Source of the DNA: an uncultured Bacteroides sp.
GTDB lineage: Bacteria > Bacteroidota > Bacteroidia > Bacteroidales > Bacteroidaceae
DNA: 36,077 nucleotides
NCBI GenBank assembly: GCA_947574505.1
Contig: CANPJW010000028.1
Coordinates: forward strand, 1-36,077
Direction: 5' to 3'
In this document: piece by piece, positions 23,511 to 32,314 of the stretch
How positions within the stretch are numbered: position 1 is the stretch's first letter
Layout of the letters: the number at the start of each line of letters is the position of its first letter
Notes under the pieces: model-generated
Told to the model about the DNA's origin: nothing
Database searches by the model: none
What the model saw: only the letters and a program-made list of their open reading frames with translations
Program-made: the position numbers and the translations under genes

Positions 23511-24965
23511 ATGAAACTGGAAAAGATTATTAAAGGAATAACAGTCAATGAAATCATAGGTGATGCATCCCAAGAAATTTCGGGAATAAACATGGACTCG
23601 CGCCTGATAGAGCCTGGTCATATTTTCGTTGCTGTAAAAGGAACGCAGACTGACGGACACACTTATATTCAAAAAGCAATAGAAAAAGGAGCCCGTACAG
23701 TGGTATGTGAGAATCTTCCTGAGACATTGATTGAGAATGTTACCTACATCAAAGTGAACGATACGGAAGACGTTGTCGGGAAACTGGCAACTACGTTTTA
23801 CGGCGACCCCACCTCGAAATTGGAACTGGTCGGTGTTACAGGCACCAACGGAAAAACGACTATTGCCACCTTATTATATAATATGTTCCGTAAATTCGGA
23901 TATAAGACAGGACTCATTTCCACTGTATGCAATTATATAGATGAGGAAGCCATTCCAACTGACCATACCACCCCTGACCCTATTACACTAAACAAACTGC
24001 TGGGGCGCATGGCAGATGAAGGATGCAAATATGCCTTTATGGAAGTAAGCTCACATTCTGTAGCACAAAAACGGATCGGTGGTTTAAAATTCGTAGGCGG
24101 TATATTTACCAACCTTACCCGTGACCATCTGGACTACCATAAAACTGTAGAGAACTATCTGAAAGCCAAAAAAGCATTCTTTGACGGTCTGCCTAAAACA
24201 GCCTTTGCCTTAACCAATCTGGATGACAAAAACGGATTGGTCATGACTCAAAATACCAAAGCAAAGGTACACACCTATTCGCTGCGCAGCTTGAGTGATT
24301 TTAAAGGAAAAGTGCTGGAAGATGGATTCGAAGGAATGCTGCTTGATATAAATAATGTGGAAGTCAATGTACAGTTCATCGGACGTTTCAATGCTTCCAA
24401 CCTGCTGGCAGTCTATGGAGCAGCCTGCCTGCTTGGGAAAAAGACAGAAGAGGTATTGCTGGCATTGAGTACTCTTCGCCCCGTTGCCGGGCGTTTTGAC
24501 TCACTGCGCTCACCCAAGGGATACACCGCCATTGTGGACTATGCCCATACTCCGGATGCCTTGGAAAATGTGCTGAATGCCATTCACGAGGTCCTGAATG
24601 GCAAAGGTCATGTAATTACGGTAGTAGGCGCCGGCGGCAACCGCGATAAAGGCAAACGCCCCTTGATGGCACAAGAAGCGGTAAAGCAAAGCGATAAAGT
24701 CATTATCACCTCTGACAATCCCCGTTTTGAAGAGCCGCAGGAAATCATCAATGATATGCTGGCAGGGCTGACTAAAGAGGATATGCGTAAAGTGATAAGC
24801 ATAGCCGACCGTAAAGAAGCGATCCGTACAGCTTGTATGCTGGCCCAAGCTAAAGATGTCATTTTAGTTGCCGGGAAAGGACACGAAAATTATCAGGAAA
24901 TCAAAGGTATAAAGCACCATTTCGACGATAAAGAAGTATTAAGAGATATTTTTGCTAATGAATAA
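23511..24965 (+). CDS. murE: UDP-MurNAc-tripeptide synthetase, meso-DAP specific
   Basis: MurE adds the third residue of the stem peptide to UDP-MurNAc-L-Ala-D-Glu in the cytoplasm. The ATP site is [10 protein letters not shown] (about residues 108-117). A carbamylated lysine is expected in KAKKAFFDG, and the C-terminal ligase domain follows. The amino-acid selectivity motif reads DNPR, beginning at Asp402, the signature of meso-diaminopimelate enzymes rather than the lysine type. At 484 residues it is normal. It is followed directly by mraY: murF, which sits between them in many bacteria, is missing. Confidence 0.96.
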   Translation: MKLEKIIKGITVNEIIGDASQEISGINMDSRLIEPGHIFVAVKGTQTDGHTYIQKAIEKGARTVVCENLPETLIENVTYIKVNDTEDVVGKLATTFYGDPTSKLELVGVTGTNGKTTIATLLYNMFRKFGYKTGLISTVCNYIDEEAIPTDHTTPDPITLNKLLGRMADEGCKYAFMEVSSHSVAQKRIGGLKFVGGIFTNLTRDHLDYHKTVENYLKAKKAFFDGLPKTAFALTNLDDKNGLVMTQNTKAKVHTYSLRSLSDFKGKVLEDGFEGMLLDINNVEVNVQFIGRFNASNLLAVYGAACLLGKKTEEVLLALSTLRPVAGRFDSLRSPKGYTAIVDYAHTPDALENVLNAIHEVLNGKGHVITVVGAGGNRDKGKRPLMAQEAVKQSDKVIITSDNPRFEEPQEIINDMLAGLTKEDMRKVISIADRKEAIRTACMLAQAKDVILVAGKGHENYQEIKGIKHHFDDKEVLRDIFANE

Positions 24966-24977
24966 ACCAACCAAAAG

Positions 24978-26246
24978 ATGTTATATTATTTATTTCAATA
25001 TTTAGAAAAGTTCGATTTTCCCGGAGCCGGTATGTTCGGTTACGTTTCATTCCGTTCATTGATGGCAATCATTTTATCATTGTTGATCTCAGCTATCTTC
25101 GGTGAATATTTCATCAACCTGCTCAAACGTAAACAAATAACCGAAACCCAACGTGACGCATCTATAGACCCTTTTAATGTGAAAAAAGTTGGTGTGCCGA
25201 CGATGGGAGGTATAATTATTATTGTCGCAATTCTCATACCTTGCCTCTTGTTGGGGAAGCTGCATAATATTTACATGATATTAATGTTGATTACCACCAT
25301 TTGGCTGGGTACGTTAGGCTTTTTGGACGACTATATCAAGGTCTTCCGTAAAGACAAAGAAGGGTTGCACGGCAAATTCAAGATCATCGGCCAAGTAGGT
25401 TTGGGACTCATTGTGGGACTCACCTTATATTTAAGTCCGAGCGTGGTTATCCGTGAGAACGTAGAAATACAAAGAGGAGGAGAAATTGTGGAAGTGGTGC
25501 ACAAGGAACAAGATCAGAAGTCCACCAAAACTACGATTCCTTTCTTCAAGAACAACAATTTGGATTATGCTGATTTCGTAGGTTTTCTGGGAGACAATGC
25601 CCAGGCTGTAGGTTGGATTATTTTCGTATTAGTTACCATCTTCGTAGTTACTGCCGTATCTAACGGTGCCAACCTGAATGACGGGATGGACGGGATGGCA
25701 GCCGGAAATTCTGCTATCATCGGTCTTACCTTAGGCATATTGGCATACGTATCCAGCCACATCGAATATGCAGGATACCTTAATATCATGTACATTCCCG
25801 GCAGTGAAGAACTGGTAATCTTTATCTGCTCCTTCATCGGCGCACTGATCGGTTTCCTTTGGTACAATGCTTTTCCCGCCCAAGTATTTATGGGCGATAC
25901 CGGCAGCTTGACCATTGGTGGTATCATAGCGGTATTTGCAATCATCATTCATAAAGAGTTGCTTATACCTATTCTCTGTGGAATCTTCTTGGTAGAAAAC
26001 CTTTCGGTCATTCTACAGGTGAGATATTTCAAAAGCGGAAAAAAGAAAGGACATTTGCAACGCGTATTCAAACGTGCCCCTATCCACGACCATTTCCGCA
26101 CTACATTAGCACAGTTAGACCCCAATTGCAGTTATCTGTTCATGAAACCCAACAGCGTATTCCATGAGTCAAAAATCACGGTACGCTTCTGGATTGTCAC
26201 CATCGTACTCGCTGCAATTACGATTATTACATTAAAGATAAGATAA
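24978..26246 (+). CDS. mraY: Phospho-MurNAc-pentapeptide transferase
   Basis: MraY is the integral membrane enzyme that joins phospho-MurNAc-pentapeptide to undecaprenyl phosphate to make lipid I. Catalytic aspartates are in FLDDYIK (Asp117-Asp118) and NLNDGMDG (around Asp235). It has about ten transmembrane segments. At 422 residues it exceeds the 360 of E. coli. The additional length is mainly a charged soluble loop at about residues 160-195 (EIQRGGEIVEVVHKEQDQ), an insertion also typical of the Bacteroidetes protein. It follows murE by 12 bases and precedes murD by 14. Confidence 0.96.
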   Translation: MLYYLFQYLEKFDFPGAGMFGYVSFRSLMAIILSLLISAIFGEYFINLLKRKQITETQRDASIDPFNVKKVGVPTMGGIIIIVAILIPCLLLGKLHNIYMILMLITTIWLGTLGFLDDYIKVFRKDKEGLHGKFKIIGQVGLGLIVGLTLYLSPSVVIRENVEIQRGGEIVEVVHKEQDQKSTKTTIPFFKNNNLDYADFVGFLGDNAQAVGWIIFVLVTIFVVTAVSNGANLNDGMDGMAAGNSAIIGLTLGILAYVSSHIEYAGYLNIMYIPGSEELVIFICSFIGALIGFLWYNAFPAQVFMGDTGSLTIGGIIAVFAIIIHKELLIPILCGIFLVENLSVILQVRYFKSGKKKGHLQRVFKRAPIHDHFRTTLAQLDPNCSYLFMKPNSVFHESKITVRFWIVTIVLAAITIITLKIR

Positions 26247-26260
26247 GATAAACGAAGATT

Positions 26261-27595
26261 ATGGCTAAAAGAATTGTCATACTAGGAGCCGGAGAAAGCG
26301 GTGCGGGAGCAGCCGTTCTGGCAAAGAAACAAGGTTTCGACACCTTCGTTTCAGACATGTCCACGATTAAGGACATATACAAAAACATGCTGAACGAGCG
26401 AGGCATCGAATGGGAAGAAGGCAAACATACCGAATCTCTCATTCTGAATGCGGATGAAGTAATCAAAAGTCCGGGTATTCCGAATGATGCCCCGATGATT
26501 CTTAAGTTAAAGTCACAAGGCACCCCTATCATCTCCGAAATAGAATTTGCGGGACGTTATACCAATGCCAAAATGATTTGCATTACAGGAAGTAATGGAA
26601 AAACAACAACTACTTCGCTGATTTATCATATCTTCAAGAAAGCAGGTATGAATGTGGGACTAGCCGGAAATATCGGCCAAAGTCTGGCATATCAGGTAGC
26701 AGAATGCAACTATGATTATTATGTGATCGAGTTAAGCAGTTTCCAATTGGACAATATGTACAAGTTCCATGCCAACATTGCCGTATTGATGAACATCACG
26801 CCGGATCATCTGGACCGTTACGACCACCAGATGCAAAACTATGTGGATGCCAAATTCCGCATTATCCAGAACCAGACCCCGGACGATGCCTTCATCTTCT
26901 GGAACGATGACCCCATCATCCAGCGTGAATTACACAAATATGGCATTCATGGCCATTACTACCCTTTTGCCGAAAGGAAAGAGGAAGGAACCGCCGCATA
27001 CGTGGAACAGGACAAGGTTTATTTTACAGAACCAATCGCTTTCAACATGGAACAGGAGGAACTGGCGCTGACCGGAACCCATAATCTGTTCAACTCCATG
27101 GCGGCCGGTATCTCTGCCAACCTGGCGGGTATCCGCAAAGAGTGTATCCGCGAGGCCTTGGGTGATTTCAAGGGAGTGGAACACCGCCTTGAAAAAGTCT
27201 GCCGGGTAAGAGGGGTAGATTATATCAATGACTCCAAGGCTACCAATGTGAATTCCTGCTGGTATGCTTTGCAAAGCATGAAAACCAAAACCATCCTGAT
27301 ATTAGGCGGGAAAGACAAAGGCAACGACTATAACGAAATTGCCGACTTGGTAAAAGAAAAATGTACCGGATTGATCTACATGGGATTGCACAATGAGAAA
27401 TTGCATGATTTCTTTGACAAGTTCGGCCTGCCTGTAGCCGATGTACAAAGCATGAAGGATGCCGTAGACGCTGCTTACCGGATGGCCAAGAAAGGCGAAA
27501 CCGTATTATTAAGTCCATGCTGCGCCAGCTTCGACCTTTTCAAAAGTTACGAAGACCGTGGCGAGCAGTTCAAGGAATGTGTAAGAAACCTGTAA
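26261..27595 (+). CDS. murD: UDP-MurNAc-L-alanine–D-glutamate ligase
   Basis: MurD adds D-glutamate to UDP-MurNAc-L-alanine. The nucleotide-binding N-terminus is RIVILGAGESGAGAAVLAKKQGF, and the ATP loop is TGSNGKTTTT (residues 109-118). NITPDHLDRY and the C-terminal SPCCASFDLFKSYEDRGEQF block follow, the latter carrying the D-Glu-binding serine and phenylalanine. At 444 residues it is normal. It is embedded in the operon between mraY and ftsW. Confidence 0.96.
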   Translation: MAKRIVILGAGESGAGAAVLAKKQGFDTFVSDMSTIKDIYKNMLNERGIEWEEGKHTESLILNADEVIKSPGIPNDAPMILKLKSQGTPIISEIEFAGRYTNAKMICITGSNGKTTTTSLIYHIFKKAGMNVGLAGNIGQSLAYQVAECNYDYYVIELSSFQLDNMYKFHANIAVLMNITPDHLDRYDHQMQNYVDAKFRIIQNQTPDDAFIFWNDDPIIQRELHKYGIHGHYYPFAERKEEGTAAYVEQDKVYFTEPIAFNMEQEELALTGTHNLFNSMAAGISANLAGIRKECIREALGDFKGVEHRLEKVCRVRGVDYINDSKATNVNSCWYALQSMKTKTILILGGKDKGNDYNEIADLVKEKCTGLIYMGLHNEKLHDFFDKFGLPVADVQSMKDAVDAAYRMAKKGETVLLSPCCASFDLFKSYEDRGEQFKECVRNL

Positions 27596-27618
27596 TATAG
27601 TATTAAGGTATATAGATA

Positions 27619-29016
27619 ATGGATCTGATAAAAGACTTGTTCAAGGGCGACAAAGTAATCTGGATTATTTTCCTGTTTCTTTGTCTGATCTCTATCGTCG
27701 AGGTATTTAGTGCCGCCAGCACGCTTACCTACAAAAGTGGGGATCATTGGGGACCTATCACCCAGCACAGTGTCATCCTGATGGTAGGTGTGTGCATTGT
27801 GGTACTGGTACATAACATTCCCTACAAATATTTCCGTGTGTTTCCCGTCTTCCTGCTACCCCTATCGACATTATTGCTGATATTTGTAATGGGTATGGGA
27901 TTGATTACCGGAGACCGTGTCAATGGTGCAGCCCGTTGGATGACTTTCTTCGGTATCCAGTTCCAGCCTTCCGAACTGGCAAAAATGGCCGTGATTATTG
28001 TCACCGCATTTATTCTATCCAAGTTTCAGGAAGAAGACAATGCCAATCCGAAAGCATTTAAATATATCATGTGGATCACCGGAATTGTTTTCATTCTGAT
28101 TGCTCCCGAAAACGGCTCTACCGCAGCACTGCTTTTCGGAGTAGTCTTTTTAATGATGGTGATCGGCCGGGTACCCTGGAAGCAATTGGCCAAGTTAATG
28201 GGAATAGCCGGAGTTATGGTGGCTTTTTTTGTAGGCATAGTGATGATTATGCCCACACACAAACTGAACAAAGTCCCCATGATGCACCGTGTAGAAACCT
28301 GGCAGAACCGTATAAAAGGCTTCTTTGAGGACAAAGAAGCCGTTCCCGCCGCCAAATATGATATAGACAAGGACGCCCAGATAGCACACGCCAATATTGC
28401 TATCGCCTCCAGCAACATCATAGGAAAGATGCCGGGTAACAGTGTGCAGCGGGATTTCCTGTCACAAGCATTCTCGGACTTCATCTTTGCTATAATCATA
28501 GAAGAGCTGGGGTTGCTGGGAGGCGCCTTTGTAGTGATTCTCTACATCTGGCTGTTGATGCGGGCGGGTAAAATAGCCCGAAGAAGTGAAAAAAGTTTTC
28601 CTGCCTTTCTGGTGATGGGCATCGCCCTGTTGCTGGTATCTCAGGCGATGCTTAACATGATGGTGGCCGTAGGTCTGTTCCCCGTCACCGGACAACCCCT
28701 GCCGCTTATCAGCAAAGGGGGAACCTCTACACTCATCAACTGCGCCTACATCGGTATGATATTAAGTGTCAGCCGCTACGTGGCTGAGAAAGAAGAACAG
28801 AAAGCCGCCGAGCAACAAGCGCAGAAAGAAGCCGAACTGGCAGCCAAGACCGAACGGCATCAGGAAATGGTAGCTGCCATGCAGGAAGCCATTACCACAC
28901 TTCCGTCGGGTGACAATGCCACCACTTCCCTCCCGCCGGAGGAGAACTCGCTGCCCGATGACTTGAAGGCAATGCTGAATGCAGCCGGGAAGCGGGAGCC
29001 GGAAGAAGAAATATAA
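27619..29016 (+). CDS. ftsW: Septal peptidoglycan glycosyltransferase FtsW
   Basis: FtsW is the SEDS-family polymerase that makes glycan strands at the septum with FtsI. It has about ten transmembrane segments and the family blocks NGAARWMTFFGIQFQPSELAK, DFIFAIIIEELGLLGG and PVTGQPLPLISKGGTSTL. At 465 residues it carries a hydrophilic C-terminal tail of about 80 residues (from about 385), rich in Ala, Glu and Gln, with a predicted helix (KEEQKAAEQQAQKEAELA). That tail exceeds the E. coli one and is probably cytoplasmic. It follows murD by 23 bases. A promoter-like sequence follows before murG. Confidence 0.95.
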   Translation: MDLIKDLFKGDKVIWIIFLFLCLISIVEVFSAASTLTYKSGDHWGPITQHSVILMVGVCIVVLVHNIPYKYFRVFPVFLLPLSTLLLIFVMGMGLITGDRVNGAARWMTFFGIQFQPSELAKMAVIIVTAFILSKFQEEDNANPKAFKYIMWITGIVFILIAPENGSTAALLFGVVFLMMVIGRVPWKQLAKLMGIAGVMVAFFVGIVMIMPTHKLNKVPMMHRVETWQNRIKGFFEDKEAVPAAKYDIDKDAQIAHANIAIASSNIIGKMPGNSVQRDFLSQAFSDFIFAIIIEELGLLGGAFVVILYIWLLMRAGKIARRSEKSFPAFLVMGIALLLVSQAMLNMMVAVGLFPVTGQPLPLISKGGTSTLINCAYIGMILSVSRYVAEKEEQKAAEQQAQKEAELAAKTERHQEMVAAMQEAITTLPSGDNATTSLPPEENSLPDDLKAMLNAAGKREPEEEI

Positions 29017-29033
29017 TATAAACCATTCATTTT

Positions 29034-29055
29034 AAAAGTATTATTTATACTTTTG
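29034..29055 (+). promoter_or_regulatory. Internal dcw promoter candidate before murG, inside a palindrome
   Basis: TACTTTTG (29048-29055) is a perfect -7 box, 25 bases before the murG start. It is part of an inverted repeat, AAAAGTAT (29034-29041) and ATACTTTT (29047-29054), around TATTT. No good -33 element is visible at the expected spacing. Confidence 0.45.
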
Positions 29056-29080
29056 CGAATAATTCGACTAAAAAGGAATT

Positions 29081-30211
29081 ATGGAAGAAAATTTAAGAAT
29101 CATCATCAGCGGAGGAGGAACCGGGGGACACATTTTCCCCGCAGTCTCTATTGCCAACGCCATCAAGGAACAACATCCCGAAGCGGAAATCCTGTTCGTA
29201 GGCGCTGAAGGCAGAATGGAGATGCAACGCGTTCCTGCTGCCGGATACCCTATAAAAGGATTACCTGTTGCCGGATTCGACCGTAAGAACTTATTGAAAA
29301 ATGTTTCGGTTCTTTTCAAATTGGTCAAAAGCCAGCTATTGGCACGTAAAATCATCAAGGATTTCAAGCCACATGCAGCAGTAGGTGTAGGCGGATATGC
29401 CAGCGGTCCTACTTTGAAAATGGCCGGGATGATGGGTATTCCGACACTGATACAAGAGCAGAACTCTTATGCCGGAGTAACCAACAAACTATTGGCAAAG
29501 AAAGCCTGCAAAATATGCGTGGCATACGACGGCATGGAACGTTTCTTTGAAAAAGACAAGATTATCCTGACCGGAAACCCTGTCCGCCAAGGACTGCGCA
29601 ACCATCACATCAGCCGTGAAGAGGCTATCCGCTCCTTCGGGCTGGACCCATCCAAGAAAACAATCCTGATTGTAGGAGGAAGCTTGGGAGCACGCACCAT
29701 CAACAACTGCGTGATGGAAGGTTTGGACAAGATTAAAGCATCCGGCGCGCAGTTTATCTGGCAAACCGGGAAAATATATATCGGCGAAGCACGCGCCGCA
29801 GTAGCCCAGGCCGGTGAGTTACCAATGCTCCACGTAACCGATTTTATCAGCGATATGGCCGCCGCATACAGTGCTGCCGATTTAATAATCAGCCGTGCCG
29901 GAGCAGGTTCCATCTCCGAGTTCTGTTTGTTGCAGAAACCCGTCATTCTGGTTCCGTCGCCTAATGTGGCCGAAGATCATCAGACCAAGAACGCACTGGC
30001 GCTGGTCAATAAAAACGCAGCACTCTATATCAAGGACGCCGCTGCCAAAGAAGCTCTGCTGGACAAAGCGGTTGAAACCGTGAAACAGCCGGAAACATTG
30101 AAAAGTTTAAGTACAAATATTGCTAAATTAGCCTTTACCGACTCAGCCAACGTTATTGCCCGGGAGGTATTCAAACTGGCTGATAAATACAGAAAAGAAA
30201 ATGGACGTTAA
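29081..30211 (+). CDS. murG: UDP-GlcNAc–lipid I GlcNAc transferase MurG
   Basis: MurG is the GT-B glycosyltransferase on the inner leaflet that converts lipid I to lipid II. The N-terminal glycine-rich loop is SGGGTGGH (residues 10-17). GVGGYASGP, LIQEQNSYAGVTNK, the second GGSLGARTIN loop and the UDP-GlcNAc site ISRAGAGSISEF all match the family. At 376 residues it is normal. Its last 11 bases overlap murC, and a 64-base gap with a promoter-like box separates it from ftsW. Confidence 0.96.
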   Translation: MEENLRIIISGGGTGGHIFPAVSIANAIKEQHPEAEILFVGAEGRMEMQRVPAAGYPIKGLPVAGFDRKNLLKNVSVLFKLVKSQLLARKIIKDFKPHAAVGVGGYASGPTLKMAGMMGIPTLIQEQNSYAGVTNKLLAKKACKICVAYDGMERFFEKDKIILTGNPVRQGLRNHHISREEAIRSFGLDPSKKTILIVGGSLGARTINNCVMEGLDKIKASGAQFIWQTGKIYIGEARAAVAQAGELPMLHVTDFISDMAAAYSAADLIISRAGAGSISEFCLLQKPVILVPSPNVAEDHQTKNALALVNKNAALYIKDAAAKEALLDKAVETVKQPETLKSLSTNIAKLAFTDSANVIAREVFKLADKYRKENGR

Positions 30212-31577
30212 CACATTAAAATCAGTTTATTTCATCGGTGCCGGAGGTATCGGCATGAGCGCATTGGTACGCTACTTCCTGTCAAAAGGCAAGAAGGTAG
30301 GCGGATATGACCGTACGCCCAGTGAACTGACAGAAAAGCTGATAGAAGAAGGAGCAGCCATCCATTACGAAGAAAGCACGGAACTGATAACGGATGCATT
30401 CCGCGACCCGGCAACTACATTGGTTGTCTATACTCCGGCTGTCCCCGATACACATAAAGAGTTTACCTATTTCCGGGAAAACGGTTTCGAGATACATAAA
30501 CGTTCGCAGGTATTGGGAATGCTTACCCATGCAGGAAAAGGACTTTGTGTAGCCGGCACTCACGGTAAGACCACCACTTCTACCATGACAGCCCATCTGT
30601 TACACCAATCCCATGTAGGATGCAACGCCTTTTTGGGAGGCATCTCAAAGAATTACGGCACCAACCTGCTGTTGTCTGACAGCAGTGAATACATGGTTAT
30701 TGAAGCCGACGAGTTCGACCGTTCTTTCCATTGGCTCTCGCCCTACATATCGGTGATTACCGCAACCGATCCCGACCATCTGGATATCTACGGAACCAAA
30801 GAGGCTTATCTGGAAAGCTTCCGCAAATACACCTCACTCATCCAGCCGGGAGGTGCATTGATTGTACGTAAAGGCATCGAGCTGCAACCGGCTTTGCAGA
30901 ATGGTGTGAAACTGTACACCTATTCCCAAGAAGAGGGTGACTTTCATGCAGAGAATATCCGTATTGGGAACGGTGAGATTTTCTTTGATTACGTATCACC
31001 CTTGGGAAATATCCCCAATATACAGTTGGGTGTCCCCGTCAGTATCAACATTGAGAACGGGGTAGCCGCCATGGCTTTGGCGCAGATGAGCGGATTGACT
31101 GACGAAGAAATAAAGAGAGGTATGGCAAGTTTCCGCGGAGTAGACCGTCGTTTCGATTTCAAGATAAAGAACGACAAGGTGGTTTTCCTGAGCGACTATG
31201 CGCACCATCCTTCCGAGATAAAACAAAGCATACTCTCCATGCGTGCCCTCTATCGGGACAAGAAGCTGACGGCTGTTTTCCAGCCGCACCTCTACACACG
31301 TACCCGTGATTTCTACAAAGATTTCGCCGACAGCCTTTCCTTGTTGGACGAAGTCATCCTGGTAGATATCTATCCGGCACGCGAGCAACCCATCCCCGGC
31401 GTCACCAGCAAACTGATTTACGACCATCTGCGTCCGGGCATCGAGAAGAGCATGTGCAAGAAAGAAGAAATTCTAGACGTACTGAGCAAGAAAGATATAG
31501 AAGTATTAATCACCCTGGGTGCGGGCGACATAGATAACTATGTACCCCAAATCTGCGGATTACTGAATAAAAAATGA
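30201..31577 (+). CDS. murC: UDP-MurNAc–L-alanine ligase
   Basis: MurC adds L-alanine to UDP-MurNAc, the first step of stem-peptide assembly. Visible motifs are VYFIGAGGIGMSALVRYFL (Rossmann loop), GTHGKTTTSTM (residues 119-129, ATP site), ATDPDHLDIYG and SDYAHHPSEIKQ. The start at 30201 (MDVNTLKS) gives 458 residues. A frame open to 30156 runs back into murG and is not used. The gene overlaps murG by 11 bases and ftsQ by four (ATGA), indicating translational coupling. Confidence 0.96.
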   Translation: MDVNTLKSVYFIGAGGIGMSALVRYFLSKGKKVGGYDRTPSELTEKLIEEGAAIHYEESTELITDAFRDPATTLVVYTPAVPDTHKEFTYFRENGFEIHKRSQVLGMLTHAGKGLCVAGTHGKTTTSTMTAHLLHQSHVGCNAFLGGISKNYGTNLLLSDSSEYMVIEADEFDRSFHWLSPYISVITATDPDHLDIYGTKEAYLESFRKYTSLIQPGGALIVRKGIELQPALQNGVKLYTYSQEEGDFHAENIRIGNGEIFFDYVSPLGNIPNIQLGVPVSINIENGVAAMALAQMSGLTDEEIKRGMASFRGVDRRFDFKIKNDKVVFLSDYAHHPSEIKQSILSMRALYRDKKLTAVFQPHLYTRTRDFYKDFADSLSLLDEVILVDIYPAREQPIPGVTSKLIYDHLRPGIEKSMCKKEEILDVLSKKDIEVLITLGAGDIDNYVPQICGLLNKK

Positions 31578-32311
31578 TAAAGAAAATTCTCATACTCCTG
31601 TTTCTGTTGCTGATAACCGCCTACCTTATTGTAGCCGTTACCGCTTTCAACACCAAGCCTGCCGACCAGGTTTGCAAGGGTATGGAATTGATTATCAAGG
31701 ACAGTATAGACCATGGTTTCATCAGCCAGAAAGGGATACTCCGCTTACTGAACGGTAAGAAGCTCTCCCCTGTGGGTAAGAAGATGGGCGACATCAACAC
31801 CCGCCTGCTGGAAGAAGAGCTCAGCCAACATCCCTTGATTGAAAATGTGGAATGTTACCGTACACCGGGATGCAAGATAGGTATCGAAGTGACACAGCGC
31901 CTCCCCATCCTCAGAGTGATGGCAAACAACGGAGACAACTATTATATTGACAATAAAGGAAAAATCATGCCGATACCCAACAGTTCGGCACACGTAGCTG
32001 TTGTTACAGGATACGTGGATCGTGATTTTGCCGTCAAGGAACTATATACCTTAGGAGTCTTTCTACAGGCCCATCCGCTATGGGATGCCCAGATAGAGCA
32101 GATCAACGTGACACAAGCCAAAGAACTGGAACTGGTTCCACGGGTTGGCGAACATATCATATTCTTAGGCAAGCCCGGGAATTATGAGGAAAAGTTCGAG
32201 AAACTAAAAACTTTTTATGAGAAAGGACTGAACCAAGTAGGCTGGAACAAGTACAGCCGCATCAGTCTGGAATTTAATAATCAGATTATTTGTACTAAAA
32301 AAGAGAAGTAA
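31574..32311 (+). CDS. ftsQ: Cell division protein FtsQ
   Basis: This 245-residue bitopic protein has one transmembrane segment (about residues 4-25) and a periplasmic part with a POTRA domain (about 28-100, LIENVECYRTPGCKIGIEVTQRLP) and a FtsQ/DivIB domain (about 105-240). FtsQ links FtsA/FtsZ-bound proteins to the FtsL-containing septal synthase complex. Sequence similarity to the E. coli protein is low, but the position (murC, ftsQ, ftsA, ftsZ) and topology are diagnostic. It overlaps murC by four bases and precedes ftsA by three. Confidence 0.9.
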   Translation: MIKKILILLFLLLITAYLIVAVTAFNTKPADQVCKGMELIIKDSIDHGFISQKGILRLLNGKKLSPVGKKMGDINTRLLEEELSQHPLIENVECYRTPGCKIGIEVTQRLPILRVMANNGDNYYIDNKGKIMPIPNSSAHVAVVTGYVDRDFAVKELYTLGVFLQAHPLWDAQIEQINVTQAKELELVPRVGEHIIFLGKPGNYEEKFEKLKTFYEKGLNQVGWNKYSRISLEFNNQIICTKKEK

Positions 32312-32314
32312 GAT

